From contig JAUKTV010000001.1 in the NCBI GenBank assembly GCA_030549205.1, forward strand, positions 3,348,001 to 3,412,000: a DNA stretch of 64,000 bases, written 5' to 3'. The notes under the pieces are model-generated. The model did not search any database and was not told where the DNA came from. It was given only the letters and a program-made list of their open reading frames with translations. Of the stretch, positions 47,600 through 60,790 are shown in pieces (position 1 is the stretch's first letter; each line of letters opens with the position of its first letter). Origin of the DNA: Apiosordaria backusii. Taxonomy: Eukaryota > Ascomycota > Sordariomycetes > Sordariales > Lasiosphaeriaceae. The position numbers were made by a program, and so were the translations under genes.

Positions 47600-49400
47600 T
47601 TTTTAATTCTTTAAATTATAAGAAGTTTCTGGTATTATTAAAATTAATAGTAAAGTTATATAAATATTTAAGTTATACTTTCTTTTAATATAAATTACCA
47701 ATTTTAAAGGTGTAATATAAAGGTAGTTTATATACTTTATAATCGCCGATATTGCACTTCTTTAAATAGTTTTTAAACTTTTTTAATTAAATTTAATAAA
47801 GCCGTAAATCCAATAGAAAGTATAAACGTAGGCTTACTTTAATATAGCCGGTAATATATACTTAGTTAAAGAAAAAGAACTTTATTTGCTTATTAGTTTT
47901 TTTATAATTTATATCTGCTTTTAAGTAAAAGATAAAAAACCTCTTAAACCTTTATAACTTTTAAATATTACCTTTAATAATAACTTTAATAAATTTACCG
48001 CTATTCTCTTCGAATATTATAATTTCCTTAATATTTTTACTATTAACTAGGACCTCCTGTTATTACCCTATTTAATATTAAAATATAGGATTAAATTAGT
48101 ATTAGGGGTAACGTCCTTTTAAGGGCCTATTTATCTTTTAGGGGAGATTGAATTAAAGACCTTATAAAAGTAGCTTATTATTATTAAATAAAAGGGATAG
48201 ATTTAATTATTAATTAGTTTAGCTGGTACTTTTATTTTCTTTATATTTAAAAAGGATAGTTTAATATACCTTTATATTAATTATTAAATGTTAAATAAGA
48301 TTACCTTTAAAAATTAAACCCCTTTACCTTTAATTAGAGAAATCTTTAACCGGCTTTTTATAATTAAGATATATATTAAGATTAACCTAAAGGACGCTTA
48401 TTACTGAATATAAATTTATAAAGGAGATAAATAGAAAATAGCTTTTCGGACTTATTATAGTTATTATAAATGGAAAGTAATACCGTTCGGGCTTATTAAT
48501 ATACCTGTAACCTTTTAAATATATATTAATTAAGCTTTAGTTGGCTTTATAGATATAGTTTATATTATATATTTAGATAATATTTTAACCTTTAGTAACG
48601 ACTTTAATTAGTATATAACGTATATATACGATATACTATAGTAATTATATAAGTGGGATTTTTATATTAACCTTAAGAAGTATAAATTCAATATTATTAA
48701 AGTATTTTTCTTAAGGTATGTAATTTTGTTTGAAGGGATTAATATAAAGTTAAACCTAGTCTATTATTAAGTAGCCTATTTCTTAAAGTATTAAAGACCT
48801 ATAGGTTTTTTTAGAATTTATAGAATTTTATTATCGCTTTATATAGAATTATTTGAAAATCATTATATCTATAACCGATCTATTTAAAAAAGGGGGTATA
48901 TTGCCTTTTATATTTTTAAACCATGTATATATTATATTTATATAATTATTATGATAATTTTAGAAAGTACCGATTTTATAATACTTTAACTTTACTTTAT
49001 TAATTTATTTAGAAATTAACGCCTTAATTTTTACTATTAAAATAATACTCTTTTAAAAGCGAGAACATTATTAATACCTTATAGTTTTTTATTTATATAA
49101 ATTAATATTTATAGAAACCTAGTATAATATTAGGGATTAAAAGTTATTAGCTTTAATTAATATATTTTATACTTAAAGGTAATATTTACTATATATGTTT
49201 ATTTCTATTATTATATTTATTAATTATTTAAATTTAAAGTATTTAAAGATTAAATATAAGCCGAATTTCTGTTAATTAAAGTAAAACCATAACCTAATAG
49301 CTTTTAATTTTATAATTTAGTATTATTTAGAGGTTTAAAATTTTATAAATAGCCTATCCTATAAACCTAATTATACGCTAGATTTATATACTATTTTTAA
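47600..49400 (+). pseudogene. Gypsy C2 protease-RT-RNase H, RIP-dead
   Basis: Plus-strand readings in order: a protease-like part (about 47640-47850), KNQTPLPLIREIFNRLF, KINLKDAYYQIQIYKGDKQK, YKWKVIPFGLINIPVTFQ, DIVYIIYLDNILTFSNDFNQ (YLDN at 48570-48581), INLKKYKFNIIKVFFLRYVI. These are the conserved blocks of Ty3/gypsy RT. One catalytic Asp of YLDD is now Asn and Gln codons are stops. At about 49290-49370 a reading like FYNLVLFRG...LQTQL resembles the end of RNase H (RPGxxNxxADALSR). Confidence 0.9.
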
Positions 49401-49809
49401 AATAAATCTATTAATTAATCTTTTAAAGTCTTAGTTATTATATTTAAAAAAAAGTTTAAATTTATCTATTTTTTATATACTATTTTACTATATAAAGGTC
49501 TTAAAAAAAAAGCCCTTATTAATAATACATAAATCCTTTTTTAATTATAATTAAAATAAGTATTTAGTTTTAAAAAAGAACCTTATAGTTAATTATAAAA
49601 ATCTTATAAATAAAAAATATACTTTAATCTTTCTTTCTTTTTATACTTCTTTTTCTTTATTTCTTTACTTTTAATAATATTATATTACCGGTAGAGGCAT
49701 TCTATTAATAAAAGGTTATTATAGTATTTATATTTATACTTAAGATATAGTTAAGCTATAAGGAGTTAGTTATTAGTAAAGAAATTCTACCTATACTATC
49801 GTTAACCTT

Positions 49810-50060
49810 TTATAAAGAAAGATTATAGAAATAATAATCTTTTAAGGAAAGATAACCTTTATAGTTAGAATTAATGACCCTTTAAAGAAAGATAACCTTT
49901 ATAGTTAAGATTAATAACCCTTTAGGAAAAGATAATCTATTAGAATTAGTAACCTTTTAAGAAAAAATAACTTATTTTATATTAAAATTAATAACCTTTT
50001 AAGGAGAAATAACCTATTAAGATTAATAACCTTTTAAGGAAAGATAATTTATTTTATATT
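49810..50060 (+). repeat. Minisatellite in gypsy C2
   Basis: About six imperfect units of 30-45 bp built on CTTTTAAGGAAAGATAACCT and TTAAGATTAATAA. It lies in the part of the element that is missing from gypsy C1. Confidence 0.7.
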
Positions 50061-53000
50061 AGTAAATATTTATATAATATTAGGAAATAGTTATTAAATT
50101 AAGGATTAAGAATATATTTAAAGTATATAAAGAAAGTGTTATTAAAGCGGTTATAAAAAGATTATAATTAAAAAATACTATACCTTTTTATATTAATAAT
50201 TTAAAAAAGGACTATTTAAATAGTTTTAATAATAAAAAGCTCTTTATAAATTAACTAATTATAAGGGTAGTATAGGCTGTTTTTATAATAAAAAAGTTAG
50301 CTAAAGGTATAAATAACTAATTACTTTAAAAATAATAGGTTAATTTTAAAATATAAAAGTTTATTAATAACCTTAATTACTATTAAATAAAGGATAAATA
50401 AGGCCTTATTTAATATATTAGTAAGATTTATATATTAATATGTATATAGTAAATAATACTTTAGTACTATTATAACGATTAGACTATAGGTTATTATAAA
50501 GGTAAAAAGATAGAAGAGGCTTTAAAACGTTATTTCTATTAATTAGTTATAAATAAGGACGTTAAGGTTTTTATTAAATTCTATATCCTTTATTAAAGGA
50601 TTAAGTTTTACTTATATTGCCTTTATAAATTACTATCGTTGCTTTCTATCCTATTCTAACCTTAAAAATATATTATAGTAAACTTTATTATTAGGTTATT
50701 TATTTTAATTAATTAAAAAAGTAATTAACTATATAATATTATTTTAATAATAGTAAATAAGTTTATTAAATTTACTTTTTATATTATTATTATTAATAAA
50801 TTTATAACTTTAAGCTTTATAAACCTATTTTTAAATTATATTTACTGCCTCTATAATCTTTTAAAGTATATTACTTTAAATAGAGGTTTATTATTTATTA
50901 GTAATTTTTAAACTTACTTTTATAAATACCTATCGGTTTTCTATTATTTAAATACTATATACTATTTATAAATTAATAACTAAACTAAACGGTAAAATTA
51001 AATCTTAAAGTATTATCTATATATATATTACTTTTATAATTAATCTAATTAAATTAATTACCTTTTTTTAATAGAAAATACTTACAATATCTTCTAACAC
51101 TCTATTACTTACAATAGCTTAACTTACCTCCTATATAAATATTACCTTAAGTAACCTAATAACTTAACTATATTAATTAAAAGTAACGTCCTTATTATAA
51201 ATAACTGCTTTAATAATATAGTGTAATGCTGTAAATAAATAATAAGGATATTAGAATATACTAACTAATTATATATTAAATACTATAATAAAAAAAGGAA
51301 AGATTAGTATTTTAAAGAGTAAAATTAGGTTATATTATCGATTAAGAACTTTAATTAACGGCGTTTTAATTGGAAGCTTTTTAATAAGTTTATTAGGCCT
51401 TTTTAAGTATTTAAGGTTATAAGGAATTAAAAAATAGCTTACTAATTAAATCTTTTTAAACGATTTTATATTTATAATATCTTTTCTATTTTTACCTTAA
51501 AACTATTTATAGAGAATTAAGCGACTATTATTTAATAGTAAAAAGCTATAAACATTAAACCCTAACTTTAAATTTATAAAGTAGAAAGTATTATAGGATA
51601 TTAAGGCCTTTTTAAAAACCGTTAATACTTAATAAAGTAATTAAGATTCCTTAAAAAGGATAATTTATAAAAGCTTTAAGAGAATTTTAATAGGAATTTA
51701 ATAAATCGATATAAAGTGTTTTTATATAAAAGTTATTAAAAGAAAGAAAAGGTTAAAGTAAATATTAATAAGAAAATAAAAAAGTAGGCGGAGCTATAGT
51801 ATTTATATAGTAAAGGTATAGAAAAAAAACTATTCCTATAAAAATAATAAAAAAAATAGAAAAGAAAGGAGGGTAGTATAGTAGTAAATAATAACATTAT
51901 TAAGCTTAATACTATAGTTTCAGCCTTTAAGTTAACCTTTTAAAATAAAGGAAAAAAAGAAGGAGACGGAATAAAATCTTATAAATAGTTAATAATATTT
52001 TTATATAATAGAAACGATAAATTTATAAAAAAACGATACTCTTTTTAATCCCTATAGAAAAAAGGGGTAATAGTAAAGAACTTTTAAAAAGAAACGGTAG
52101 TAAAGTATATAAAAATAGTATAAACAGTACGGCCATTATATAAAGTAAAACTATACTATTTTAAAAAATTAAAACTTAAAAGATTAATACCGAAGGTATA
52201 ACCTTAATATATTATTAAAATACTAACATTTAAAAAGAAGACTTTTTTTTAAAAATTAACTCCCTAAAATATATTAAAAGTATATAATAATTATAAATAA
52301 AGTATACTTATAAAGTAAATAAAGAAAAAGGCTATATTAAATATAAAAAAGTTAAATTATATAAGCTTAAAGTAAATAATATAATAAAAAATCCTCTTTA
52401 AAATCTTACCTTAAATAATAATAATACGCTTTAATTATATATTTTCAATATACTTAATAATAAAAAAGGCAATAAGATTTTAAAGCATTTACTTTATATT
52501 TTTAAAATAAGAAACTATAATATCGGTAAAGTAAATAAAGGTTATATTTAAGGCAGGGGCAATAGCGATAATTAAAATAATAAAGGTAATAATAAAGGTA
52601 ATAAAAGTAAATAAAAAAGAAAAGATAGTAATTAAAGTCCCTTTTATATAATAAAGAATATATTAAATCTAGGCTTAGGCTTTTATAATATCCTAAAGAC
52701 GTTACTACTTTACAATTATAATATTAATAAAAAGGTAGCTTTTAGTTTTTTAAAGGGAGTAAATAGTAGCGGTTTTATAAAAGTAAAAGTCCTTTAATAA
52801 GTTTAAATTCTATTTTATAAAGTTAGTACAATTAAATTAAATATAATAAAAAGGCGAAAATTTTTTTTTTTTTATATTATTATAATATTAAAGGTTAAAA
52901 AGTTTATCTTTAACCGCTATTAAATAGAATATAATTTATTAAGATATTTAAAGGATTTAATATACTTTATTAAAATATTTATATTATATAAAGATTGCGC

Positions 53001-54665
53001 TTTCTTTTAAAAAAGGATAGGCTTATAGAATTATAAGGCTTTTTCTTTATAGTATAATCTATATAATAGTATTTTATCCTATTAATTAATATAACGTTTA
53101 TAATAAAAAGGTAACGATCTTACCTTTTTTATTAATTTAAAGCTAATAAAGGTATTTTACCTTTTCCTTTATATAGAGGATATAATAGATATAATTAATT
53201 ATAAATTAATATAATACCTATAATATAAAGATAATAGGGCTTATAATATAAAAGTAAAGAAAAGGTTATTATTATTATCGTCATTATTATTATTATTATT
53301 ATTATTATCGTTATTATTTTTTTATAAATTATAGTTAAAATATATATATTATAAAAGTAAATAAAAAGTACTTACTATATAATAATACTTATAAAAAAAA
53401 AGGAAAATTAAATAACCTTTTTTATTATTATCCCTAAAGGGGTCGCCTTTAAGGGTATTAACAGTAATGGCAATAGTGTTAATAACCAGAGAAAAGGTAA
53501 TAATAATAAATATATTATTAATACTATTAATAGTTAATTAAATTATATCTCTAATATATATAGTTTATTTTTATTACAGTATTTACTTATAAATTTAAAA
53601 GGAAAGTTATTATAAATATAAGGTTAGTAGTCTATTTAATAAATTATTAAAGGTAAATATAAGTATTTATAAAAAAAAAAAAAGGCTTATTTATATTTTA
53701 AAAAGGCATTAAATTAATAACTATAAAATAATTTATATATAAAACGACTTATAAAATAGAAAGAAAAAACTTTATAAAAGGTTAGAATTTAAAAATAAAA
53801 TTAAATTCCTATTAATTAATTAATTATTAACAGTTATAAAGCTATCGTTAATAAAGTAAGTATAGTATAATTACTATAAAGGAGGAGATTTATTAAGGTA
53901 TAAAAAGTTAAAAAAGGAAAAGAAATAAGGCAGTAACGGTTATAAGGAAATAATAAAATAGTTAAAAATAAGAAACTAAAAGCTTAAACCTTTAAATAAC
54001 TACTTACTTTATAACCTTAATAATTTAAAACTAAATTATAAACTATAATTATATAATAATAATAAATTTTAAAAAGAAAGAATAAAGCTTATTTATAAAG
54101 AAGTCCTTTAAAAAACATATTTAAAAGGCAACTAATTTATAAGCATTTTAAATATTATTTAAAAGCAATTAATAAAAAAAAGTTTATTTACTTTTCCTTT
54201 TTATTTTTCTACCTTTCTTTTACTTTACTTAACTTTCCTTTTAACCCTTTCTTTTACTTTACCTTTTATCCTATAATATCTTTTTAATTTATTAATAATA
54301 TATTTATCAATAAACTACTATTACTATATAAAATTATTTAACTTTATAAATCTATTACCTTTATCCTATTTATAATATAAAAGCATATTACTTATAACTT
54401 ACTACCTTCCTTCCCTATTTATAATATAAAAGCGCCCAATTTATAATTTACTATTATAACCTTTCCTTTATATATTATACTTACCTTCCACTTCCTTTTT
54501 TTTATTAACTTTATTACTACTTTACTTATAATAAAGGACTAACCCTTTTATATCTTCTATTTAATTAATAATCCTTCTAATTATTTAGCCCTTTTTTTAA
54601 TTCTATTACTATAAAAGACTTTAAATATAGTTTTTAAAGATAGAAACTTAAAAAAGAGAAGGCCC
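50061..54665 (+). mobile_element. Gypsy C2 integrase side and 3' internal region
   Basis: The integrase should start in this interval, but I could not find its HHCC or DDE signatures through the RIP damage. From 51427 on it is collinear with gypsy C1. At 52540-52640 a plus-strand reading is Gly/Asp/Lys-rich (GNSDNQNNKGNNKGN), probably an acidic linker before RIP. At 53262-53320 there is a TTA/ATT triplet run (former poly-Ser, or poly-Asp on the other strand). Confidence 0.6.
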
Positions 54666-55076
54666 TATTAAGGTATAATTCTAATAAATTTAAAGAATAG
54701 AAGTTCTAAGTTAATAATAAAAGTATTCGATAGTCAGTAATTAATAAGCCTTTTAAGGTTTATTAACGTAGTATAAATAATATAATTATAATAATTAAAC
54801 GTTTATATATATACTTAATTAACGGTTAAATTAAAGCAAACTATAAAATCCTATAGTAAAAAGAGGTCTTTAAAGAAAGTAGTTAAGCCTAAATTGCCGG
54901 TAAGGTATATAGGGTAGTAAGATAAACCTGGGATTTTAAGAAGGCTAGAGTTCAGTATAGGTAAAATAATATACCTATATTAAACTACTATCGTATTCTT
55001 ATCGTAAACCCGTCGCATACGCAGCGTAGGCTACTTGCTTAGCCTCATACTCTGACGTGTGGAAACTCCCCTGACA
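54666..55076 (+). repeat. Gypsy C2 3' LTR
   Basis: 411 bp. The last 75 bp (GTCGCATACGCAGCGTAGGC to CCCCTGACA) are unmutated, the reverse of the 5' LTR, where the first 140 bp are unmutated. Preceded by a purine tract (AAAAAAGAGAAGG). Confidence 0.92.
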
Positions 55077-55081
55077 GTAAG

Positions 55082-55369
55082 GTATATTAAACCTTTTTAT
55101 TATTTAATCAGTATTTAAAGGGCTATATTACTTTATTTAAAAATTATAAGTATCTTCTTTAATTACTTACTTATTTAGAACCTTAACTGATATTAAAGGA
55201 TCTTTTTTATTATATTTCTTTCTGCTTTCGAATATAGAACGAAAATAGAAATAAAATATAAAAGTAGGTATTTTAAATCTTTGTAATATTTAGTTATTAA
55301 AAGTAATTTAAAAAGACTATTAAAGATATAATCGATACTAATGCCGTTTAGGTTAGTAGTATAGTTAAA
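55082..55369. other. AT-rich sequence of unknown origin
   Basis: No motif recognised. It passes into a family-D fragment. Confidence 0.45.
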
Positions 55370-55525
55370 GATATTAATTATTATTATAGAAGTAATAGTA
55401 AAAGATAAGACAGCCTAATAAGTAACCAGTCAAATACTTACACTAAATAACCTAAAGATACTACTATTATGTTGATCGTAAGCATCTGTATGTCACGTCT
55501 TATGTATATACTACCGAACCTTAAG
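55370..55525 (-). mobile_element. Family-D fragment, 5' end only
   Basis: About 155 bp matching the 5' end of family D: ACGTCTTATGTATATACTAC and CGAACCTTAAG at the right edge. The 3' part is absent, so it is a remnant rather than a 5'-truncated insertion. The left edge is uncertain. Confidence 0.7.
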
Positions 55526-55741
55526 GCTAACATAATAATATCATAAGTCTTAAAGCCAATAAGGCATTAAACATAATACTCTTCGACTTACCTTTATTTC
55601 CTAAATTCAATAACTTACCTGATAAAAATAACAATAGTACTAGCTATACTATACAATATAATATATATAAAGGTTAGGCTTATAAAAGGGATAGTTTAAA
55701 AGCTATAGATCCTAAAGATCTATAGTCCTAAATTAGACTTT
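55526..55741. other. AT-rich sequence of unknown origin
   Basis: Short stretch between two family-D sequences. Nothing recognised. Confidence 0.4.
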
Positions 55742-55755
55742 ATATTTTTAACAAT

Positions 55756-56718
55756 CTTAAGGTTCAGTGGTATATACACAAGACGTAATATATAGATACT
55801 TACGATCAATATAATAGCAATATCTTTAAGTTATTTGGTATAGGTATTTAACTAACTACCTATTAAGCCGTCTTATCCTTTATTATTACTTCTACAATAA
55901 TAATTAATATCTTTAATTATACTTTTACTTTATCCTTCTATTCAAATACTTTATTCCAATTCCGTTTATTATTAATCTACCAGTCTACTTTAAAATCGAT
56001 TAAATCCTATCTAAATCGATAAAATTTAGTATATTATTTAGAAAATAAAGTATTAAAGATATATATAATTAACTTTTAAATAAAGGAAAGGCTTTTATTT
56101 TACTTTTTACTATCTTTCTTTAAAATAATTATTATAATATTAGCAAATTTAAAGTAACCGCTATTATTTAACCTCAGGATTTTATACTTACAGGCTTTTA
56201 ATATAGTAAATTATATATTACTATTATATTAATACTATCTTTTAGTCATTAAGTTATATAGAATAAACCTATACTTAATATTACAATCGATTAAATCTTA
56301 ATATAGTAGGTAATATAAGAAAGGAATATAGTAGGTAATATAAAAAAGTAATATAGTAAATAATATAGAAGAGAAAGAAAAAAAGTAAATAGGATCCTTT
56401 TTAACCTTATATAGGCGCTAGTATCTGGCTTTAGTATAAGCTAGCAAGGAAGTTATTAGCGCAGTTATAAGTAATTTAATATAAAGGAGGTATTTAAAAG
56501 ATTTAACTATAATATTATTATGCGAGTTTATTATTAAACTTAACGGTAAAAGGTTTAGCTATATAGTAAGTACGTAATAAGTATATGATAACTACGTAAC
56601 TATGATGGTAGCCCCAGGCAATTTAAGTAGTATACTAGATTAATTGTAAAGAAAACTAACGCTGGGTATAGCATTGTAAAAGAATCCTTTTTTTAGAAGC
56701 TCCACTTTTTAGAGAGAT
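55756..56718 (+). mobile_element. Family-D copy 6, full length
   Basis: 963 bp from CTTAAGGTTCAGTGG to CACTTTTTAGAGAGAT. TSD of about 14 bp: ATATTTTTAACAAT (55742-55755) and ATATTTTTAACGAT (56719-56732), one difference. Slightly more diverged than the other full copies. Confidence 0.9.
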
Positions 56719-56732
56719 ATATTTTTAACGAT

Positions 56733-57394
56733 AATAATATTAATCCATAGCTTTTTAACTTCTAAACTATAGCTTCTGATTATAATAAAGAAATAAAAAG
56801 AAGGTATATAGAAAATAAATAAACTGATAAACAAAGTAATAGAATATAAAATAAAAATAAAAATAATAAACTATAACGGTATTATTTTATAGTCCTAATA
56901 AACTAATATTCGGCCAGTTCTCTAATATATTATATATAATAATTAACACTTTCCTTTCTATTATCCTTAAACGGTACTCTTACCTTTTTATAATAGTTAA
57001 TTAATTTATTTAACCTATTTCTTACTGTTAAAATTACTTACTTAAAAAAATCTTTAAAGCCTTTTAAATCTATCCTATTACTATCCTTATAAATATAATA
57101 CCTCCTTATATAAACCTTAAGATTATTAAAGTATACCTCAATAGGGTTAAAGTCTAATAAATAAAGTAATAAATATTAAATTAATATTTAATAGGCTTTA
57201 GTAAATATCTTAATTTATAGGTTATAATACTAGGATATATTATCTATTACTAAAATACTATTAAGTTTAAAAAAGCTATTCATTCTATTAAAAACTCTAT
57301 ATTCTAACTAATAAAAAAACCTTCAAAGTCTATATACCCTCGATAAACTAATACATTAAAAATACTATTAACTATAATAATAAAAAACCTCCGT
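56733..57394 (-). pseudogene. DD34E Tc1/mariner-type transposase, 3' part
   Basis: Minus-strand reading, with Gln for stops: FKLNSILVIDNISQYYN, then YLLLYLLDFNPIEVYFNNLK (both about 57080-57270), then VYIRRYYIYKDSNRIDLKGF. This is the usual VLVMDNAxxH...YLPPYSPDFNPIE...LK pattern of Tc1/mariner transposases. From the Asp of VIDN to the Glu of NPIE there are 34 residues (DD34E). The frame is cut at 57394 by family-D copy 7 and continues after 63528. Confidence 0.82.
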
Positions 57395-57481
57395 CTTAAG
57401 GTTCGGTAGTATATACATAAGATATAACACACAGATGCTTACAATCAACATAATAGTAAATAGTATTTTCAAGTTATTTGG
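57395..57481 (+). mobile_element. Family-D copy 7, 5' piece
   Basis: Starts CTTAAGGTTCGGTAGTATAT and stops at TTATTTGG, where a family-B element is inserted. The rest is at 62652-63528. TSD TAAAAAACCTCCGT at 57381-57394. Confidence 0.92.
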
Positions 57482-58158
57482 TGTTAAGATAGGTATCTCA
57501 TAGGCCTATAAGTATAAACCTATACAGGAAACGGTGTAGAATACTAAAAGCGAAGAGGGTTTTGTCTATAATATACAATAGTAACTAGGTACTAAAGGAA
57601 GGTAAATTATAAGGGCAATGCCCTATAATATATAGAAAGTAAACACTATAATATAGGCTTATAAAATATTATAAAATATAGTAAACTAATATATTAAATT
57701 AATTTAGTAATTAAGAAAATATTATAAAATAGTTATAAAGGATAAATCCTATTATAGGTTTTTAGCTTTATATTACTTTCTAAACCTTTTTCTATTTTAG
57801 GGTTTAAATACCTATTAAGTCTACTAACTATAAAGCCTAAATGCTTATTAAGTCTATTAATTATAAAGCCTAAATGCCTATTAAGTCTATTAATTATAGA
57901 TTTAATTAGCCAGTTAAGTCTAATTATTAAATATATTAATTGGAAGCTATTTATAAAGTATAGGGTGTTAACGTTTTATTATTATAATATATTAACTGTT
58001 TAGGATTTTAAGCTACTTTAAAGGTTTAAAGATTATTATAATTACCGTAATAAAGTATTAGTAAGTACTGTAATTTTAAGTTATTAATTATTATTAGCTT
58101 TATAGGTTATAGGCTAAAATATATTATAAAGTTTATAATTAAGTACTATATTTTAATA
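57482..58158 (-). repeat. Family-B 3' LTR of the full-length element
   Basis: RIP-mutated, with about three 33-bp units near 57805-57905. In sense it is preceded by a purine tract. Confidence 0.88.
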
Positions 58159-58969
58159 CCCATTTTATAATTATAATATATAGTATTAACTAAAAGGGTT
58201 TAAAAAAGTTTAATAATAAAATAAAGGTATTAAATAATACTATAAGTAAAACTTTAATAAAGTCGTTAGTAAGTATTCTTTTTATAAAGAGGTAAATTAT
58301 AATAATAACTTTAATAAATATAGCTTCTTTAACCTTTTAAAATCGAATTAAAATATATTTAATTCGATAATTATATTTATTATTATAAATAATAATAATA
58401 AAGCCTTTATTATTATATAATAAAAAAGTAAGGCCTATAATAGGCTTAGAAATTTCCTAAAAAAGATCCTTAAATTATATAGCTTTCTTAAAGCTTTTAA
58501 TAAACTTAATATATTCAACCTTTAAAGTATTAAAGGATATAATAAATGCTTTCTTAGATTTTTAATTAATAAGTCCTTTAATTAAAGTAAATAACTAACT
58601 ATAAGTAGATTTAATACTTTTTTTATATTTAACTTAATTATTATTAATAAAATTAATAGACTTTAAATTAGGAAATTTTTAAGTTTATTATAGGCCCTAT
58701 TTTTCTATTATATAATAATAAAGGCTTTATTATTATTGTTTATAGTAATAAGTATAATTGCTAAATTAAATATACTTTAATTTAATTTTAAAAGGTTAAA
58801 GAGGCTATATTTATTAAAATTATTACTATAATCTACCTCCTTATAAAGGAGATATTTGTTAATAGTTTTATTAAAGTTTTGCTTATAGTGCTATTTAATA
58901 CTTTTATTTTACTATTGAACCTTTTTAAGCCTTTTTAGTTAGTACTATATATTGTAGTTATAAAGGAGG
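58159..58969. repeat. Inverted family-B internal arms with ~0.2-kb spacer
   Basis: About 300 bp after the left LTR (58159-58463) reappear inverted in front of the LTR at 58970 (about 58670-58969). With the LTRs the arms are nearly 1 kb each. The spacer 58464-58670 is unique in the window apart from its match to 36150-36200. Confidence 0.75.
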
Positions 58970-59648
58970 TATTGAAATAGAGTACTTAATTGTAGACTTT
59001 ATAGTGTATTTTGGCCTATAATTTATAAGGTTAATAATAATTAATAGTTTAGAATTATAGTATTTATTAATACTTTATTATAGTAATTATAATAGTCTTT
59101 AGACCTTTAAAGTAGCCCGAAGCTCCAGATAGTTAGTATACTATAATAGTAAAATATTAGTACCTTATATTTTATAAACGGTTTCTAATTAATATATATA
59201 ATAGTTAGATTTAGTCGGTCAGTTAAGTTTGCAGTTAGTAGACTTAATAGGTATTTAAGCTTTATAATTAATAGACTTAACGGGCATTTAGGCTTTACAG
59301 TTAGTAGACTTAATAGGCATTTAGGCTTTAAAATAAAAAGAAGTTTAGAAAGTAATATAAAACTAAAGCCCTATAATAAATCTTACCCTTTATAATTATT
59401 TATTATAATATTTTCTTAATTATTAAGTTAATTTAATATATTAGTTTACTATATTTTATAGTACCTTATAAGCCTATATTACTGTATTTACCTTCTATAT
59501 ATTATAGGGTATTGCCTTTATAATCTACCTTCTTTTAGTACCTAATTACTATCGTATACTATAGATAAAACCCTCTTCGCTCTTAGTATTCTGCACCGTT
59601 CCCTGTATAGGTCTATACCTATAGGCCTGTGAGACACCTATCTTAACA
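58970..59648 (+). mobile_element. Family-B LTR, nested, opposite direction
   Basis: 679 bp from TATTGAAATAGAG to CACCTATCTTAACA, RIP-mutated but with a rather intact last 60 bp (CTGTATAGGTCTATACCTAT). No matching 5-bp TSD (GGAGG against TTAGT), so the unit is a fragment or was rearranged. Confidence 0.85.
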
Positions 59649-60785
59649 TTAGTTAAATTAATAAGTATAGAAAGTAGGATTTTAAAAGATAAAGATATTA
59701 TAAATTTAATAAAGCTATAATATTGATAAAGTATAATTAGTTTTAAAGGTTTAATATTATAAAAGTTTATATTAAGGTTAAAGTTTACTATAAAAGAAAT
59801 TTCTTTAAAATTTTTAAAGTTTTTAATATCCTTTTTCTTTTTATTTTCCTTTTTCTTTTTTTTCTTTTTAATAAATTTAAGCTTTATAGGGTTTTTTATA
59901 AAAATATTTAAAGCCTTTAAAGCTTTAAAATCTTTAATAAAAATAATATAAAAATAAAATATAAAAAAGGCTTAAATAATTATAATATTAAAAATATAGG
60001 TTTCGATTAAAAACTTTCTTTATAAGAATTTTAATATAGAATAGTAAAAATAATTAAAATTATATTTATTTTAATAAATTAAAACTTTAAAGTATTTATA
60101 TTATAGTAAAAAACTACCTTTTAATAAATTTAAATAATAATTAACTTAATTAATAAATTAAATTATAATACTTAAGTTTTAAAGTTTTATAATAAAAGTA
60201 TTAAACTTAATATTATATTTAATGTCTCTCTGAGAAGTGGAGCTTCCAAAACAAAAATTCTTTTACAACGCTACACCCGACGTTATATTATATTTAATTA
60301 CTTTTAATAAATTATCGAATTTAATAATATAATACGCTTTATAGAGTTTATTTTAAAGGACGGTTTAAGTAAAAGTATATTAAGCTTATAATCGTTAAAA
60401 AAAGGTTATTAAAAAGTCTTTAATTTTAATAATAAATAATCGGCTTATTTATAAAGTATTTTAAAAAAAAAAAAAAAAGAAGGTTTTTAAATTATTATTT
60501 AATAAATTAATAATTAATTTAAATTTATTTATAAATTTAAAAAAGCTTAAAATCTTTATTTAAATAATAAAAGCTTAATATTAAAAACGTTAGTTTTTAA
60601 AACCTAAAAGTTTTTATTTTTTAATAAAGTAAAGGACTTATTTATTAAAATCCTTTATTAAAAGTATAGTAGTCTTTTAAATAGTTTAATTTAAAAAAGG
60701 TATTATAATAAGTATAATAATAAAGGTTAATAAACTTATATAAGCTAAAGTATTTAAAAATAAAAGTAATATAAGTAAGTTTATA
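59649..60785. other. AT-rich internal sequence of the family-B composite
   Basis: No recognisable coding motif. Contains the 61-bp family-D tail. Lys-rich low-complexity readings (59,830-59,880) are seen. Confidence 0.5.
60224..60284 (-). mobile_element. Family-D insertion truncated to 61 bp
   Basis: Only the last 61 bp of family D (on plus, GTCTCTCTGAGAAGTGGAGC to CACCCGACGTT), flanked by a perfect 14-bp TSD ATATTATATTTAAT at 60210-60223 and 60285-60298. Such 5' truncation with a TSD is the mark of target-primed reverse transcription. Confidence 0.95.
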
Positions 60786-60790
60786 GAAAG

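Larger units (their letters stand above)
44581..55076 (+). mobile_element. Ty3/gypsy element C2, full length, RIP-dead
   Basis: LTRs of 410-411 bp at 44581-44990 and 54666-55076 in the same direction, with the TSD GTAAG at 44576-44580 and 55077-55081. TGTCAGGG (as TATCAGGG) and CCCCTGACA are the LTR ends. Gag, protease, reverse transcriptase and RNase H follow in order on the plus strand. The element contains one family-D insertion (45921-46875), so the element proper is about 9.5 kb. The long stretch after pol (51.4-54.6 kb) has no assigned function. Confidence 0.93.
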
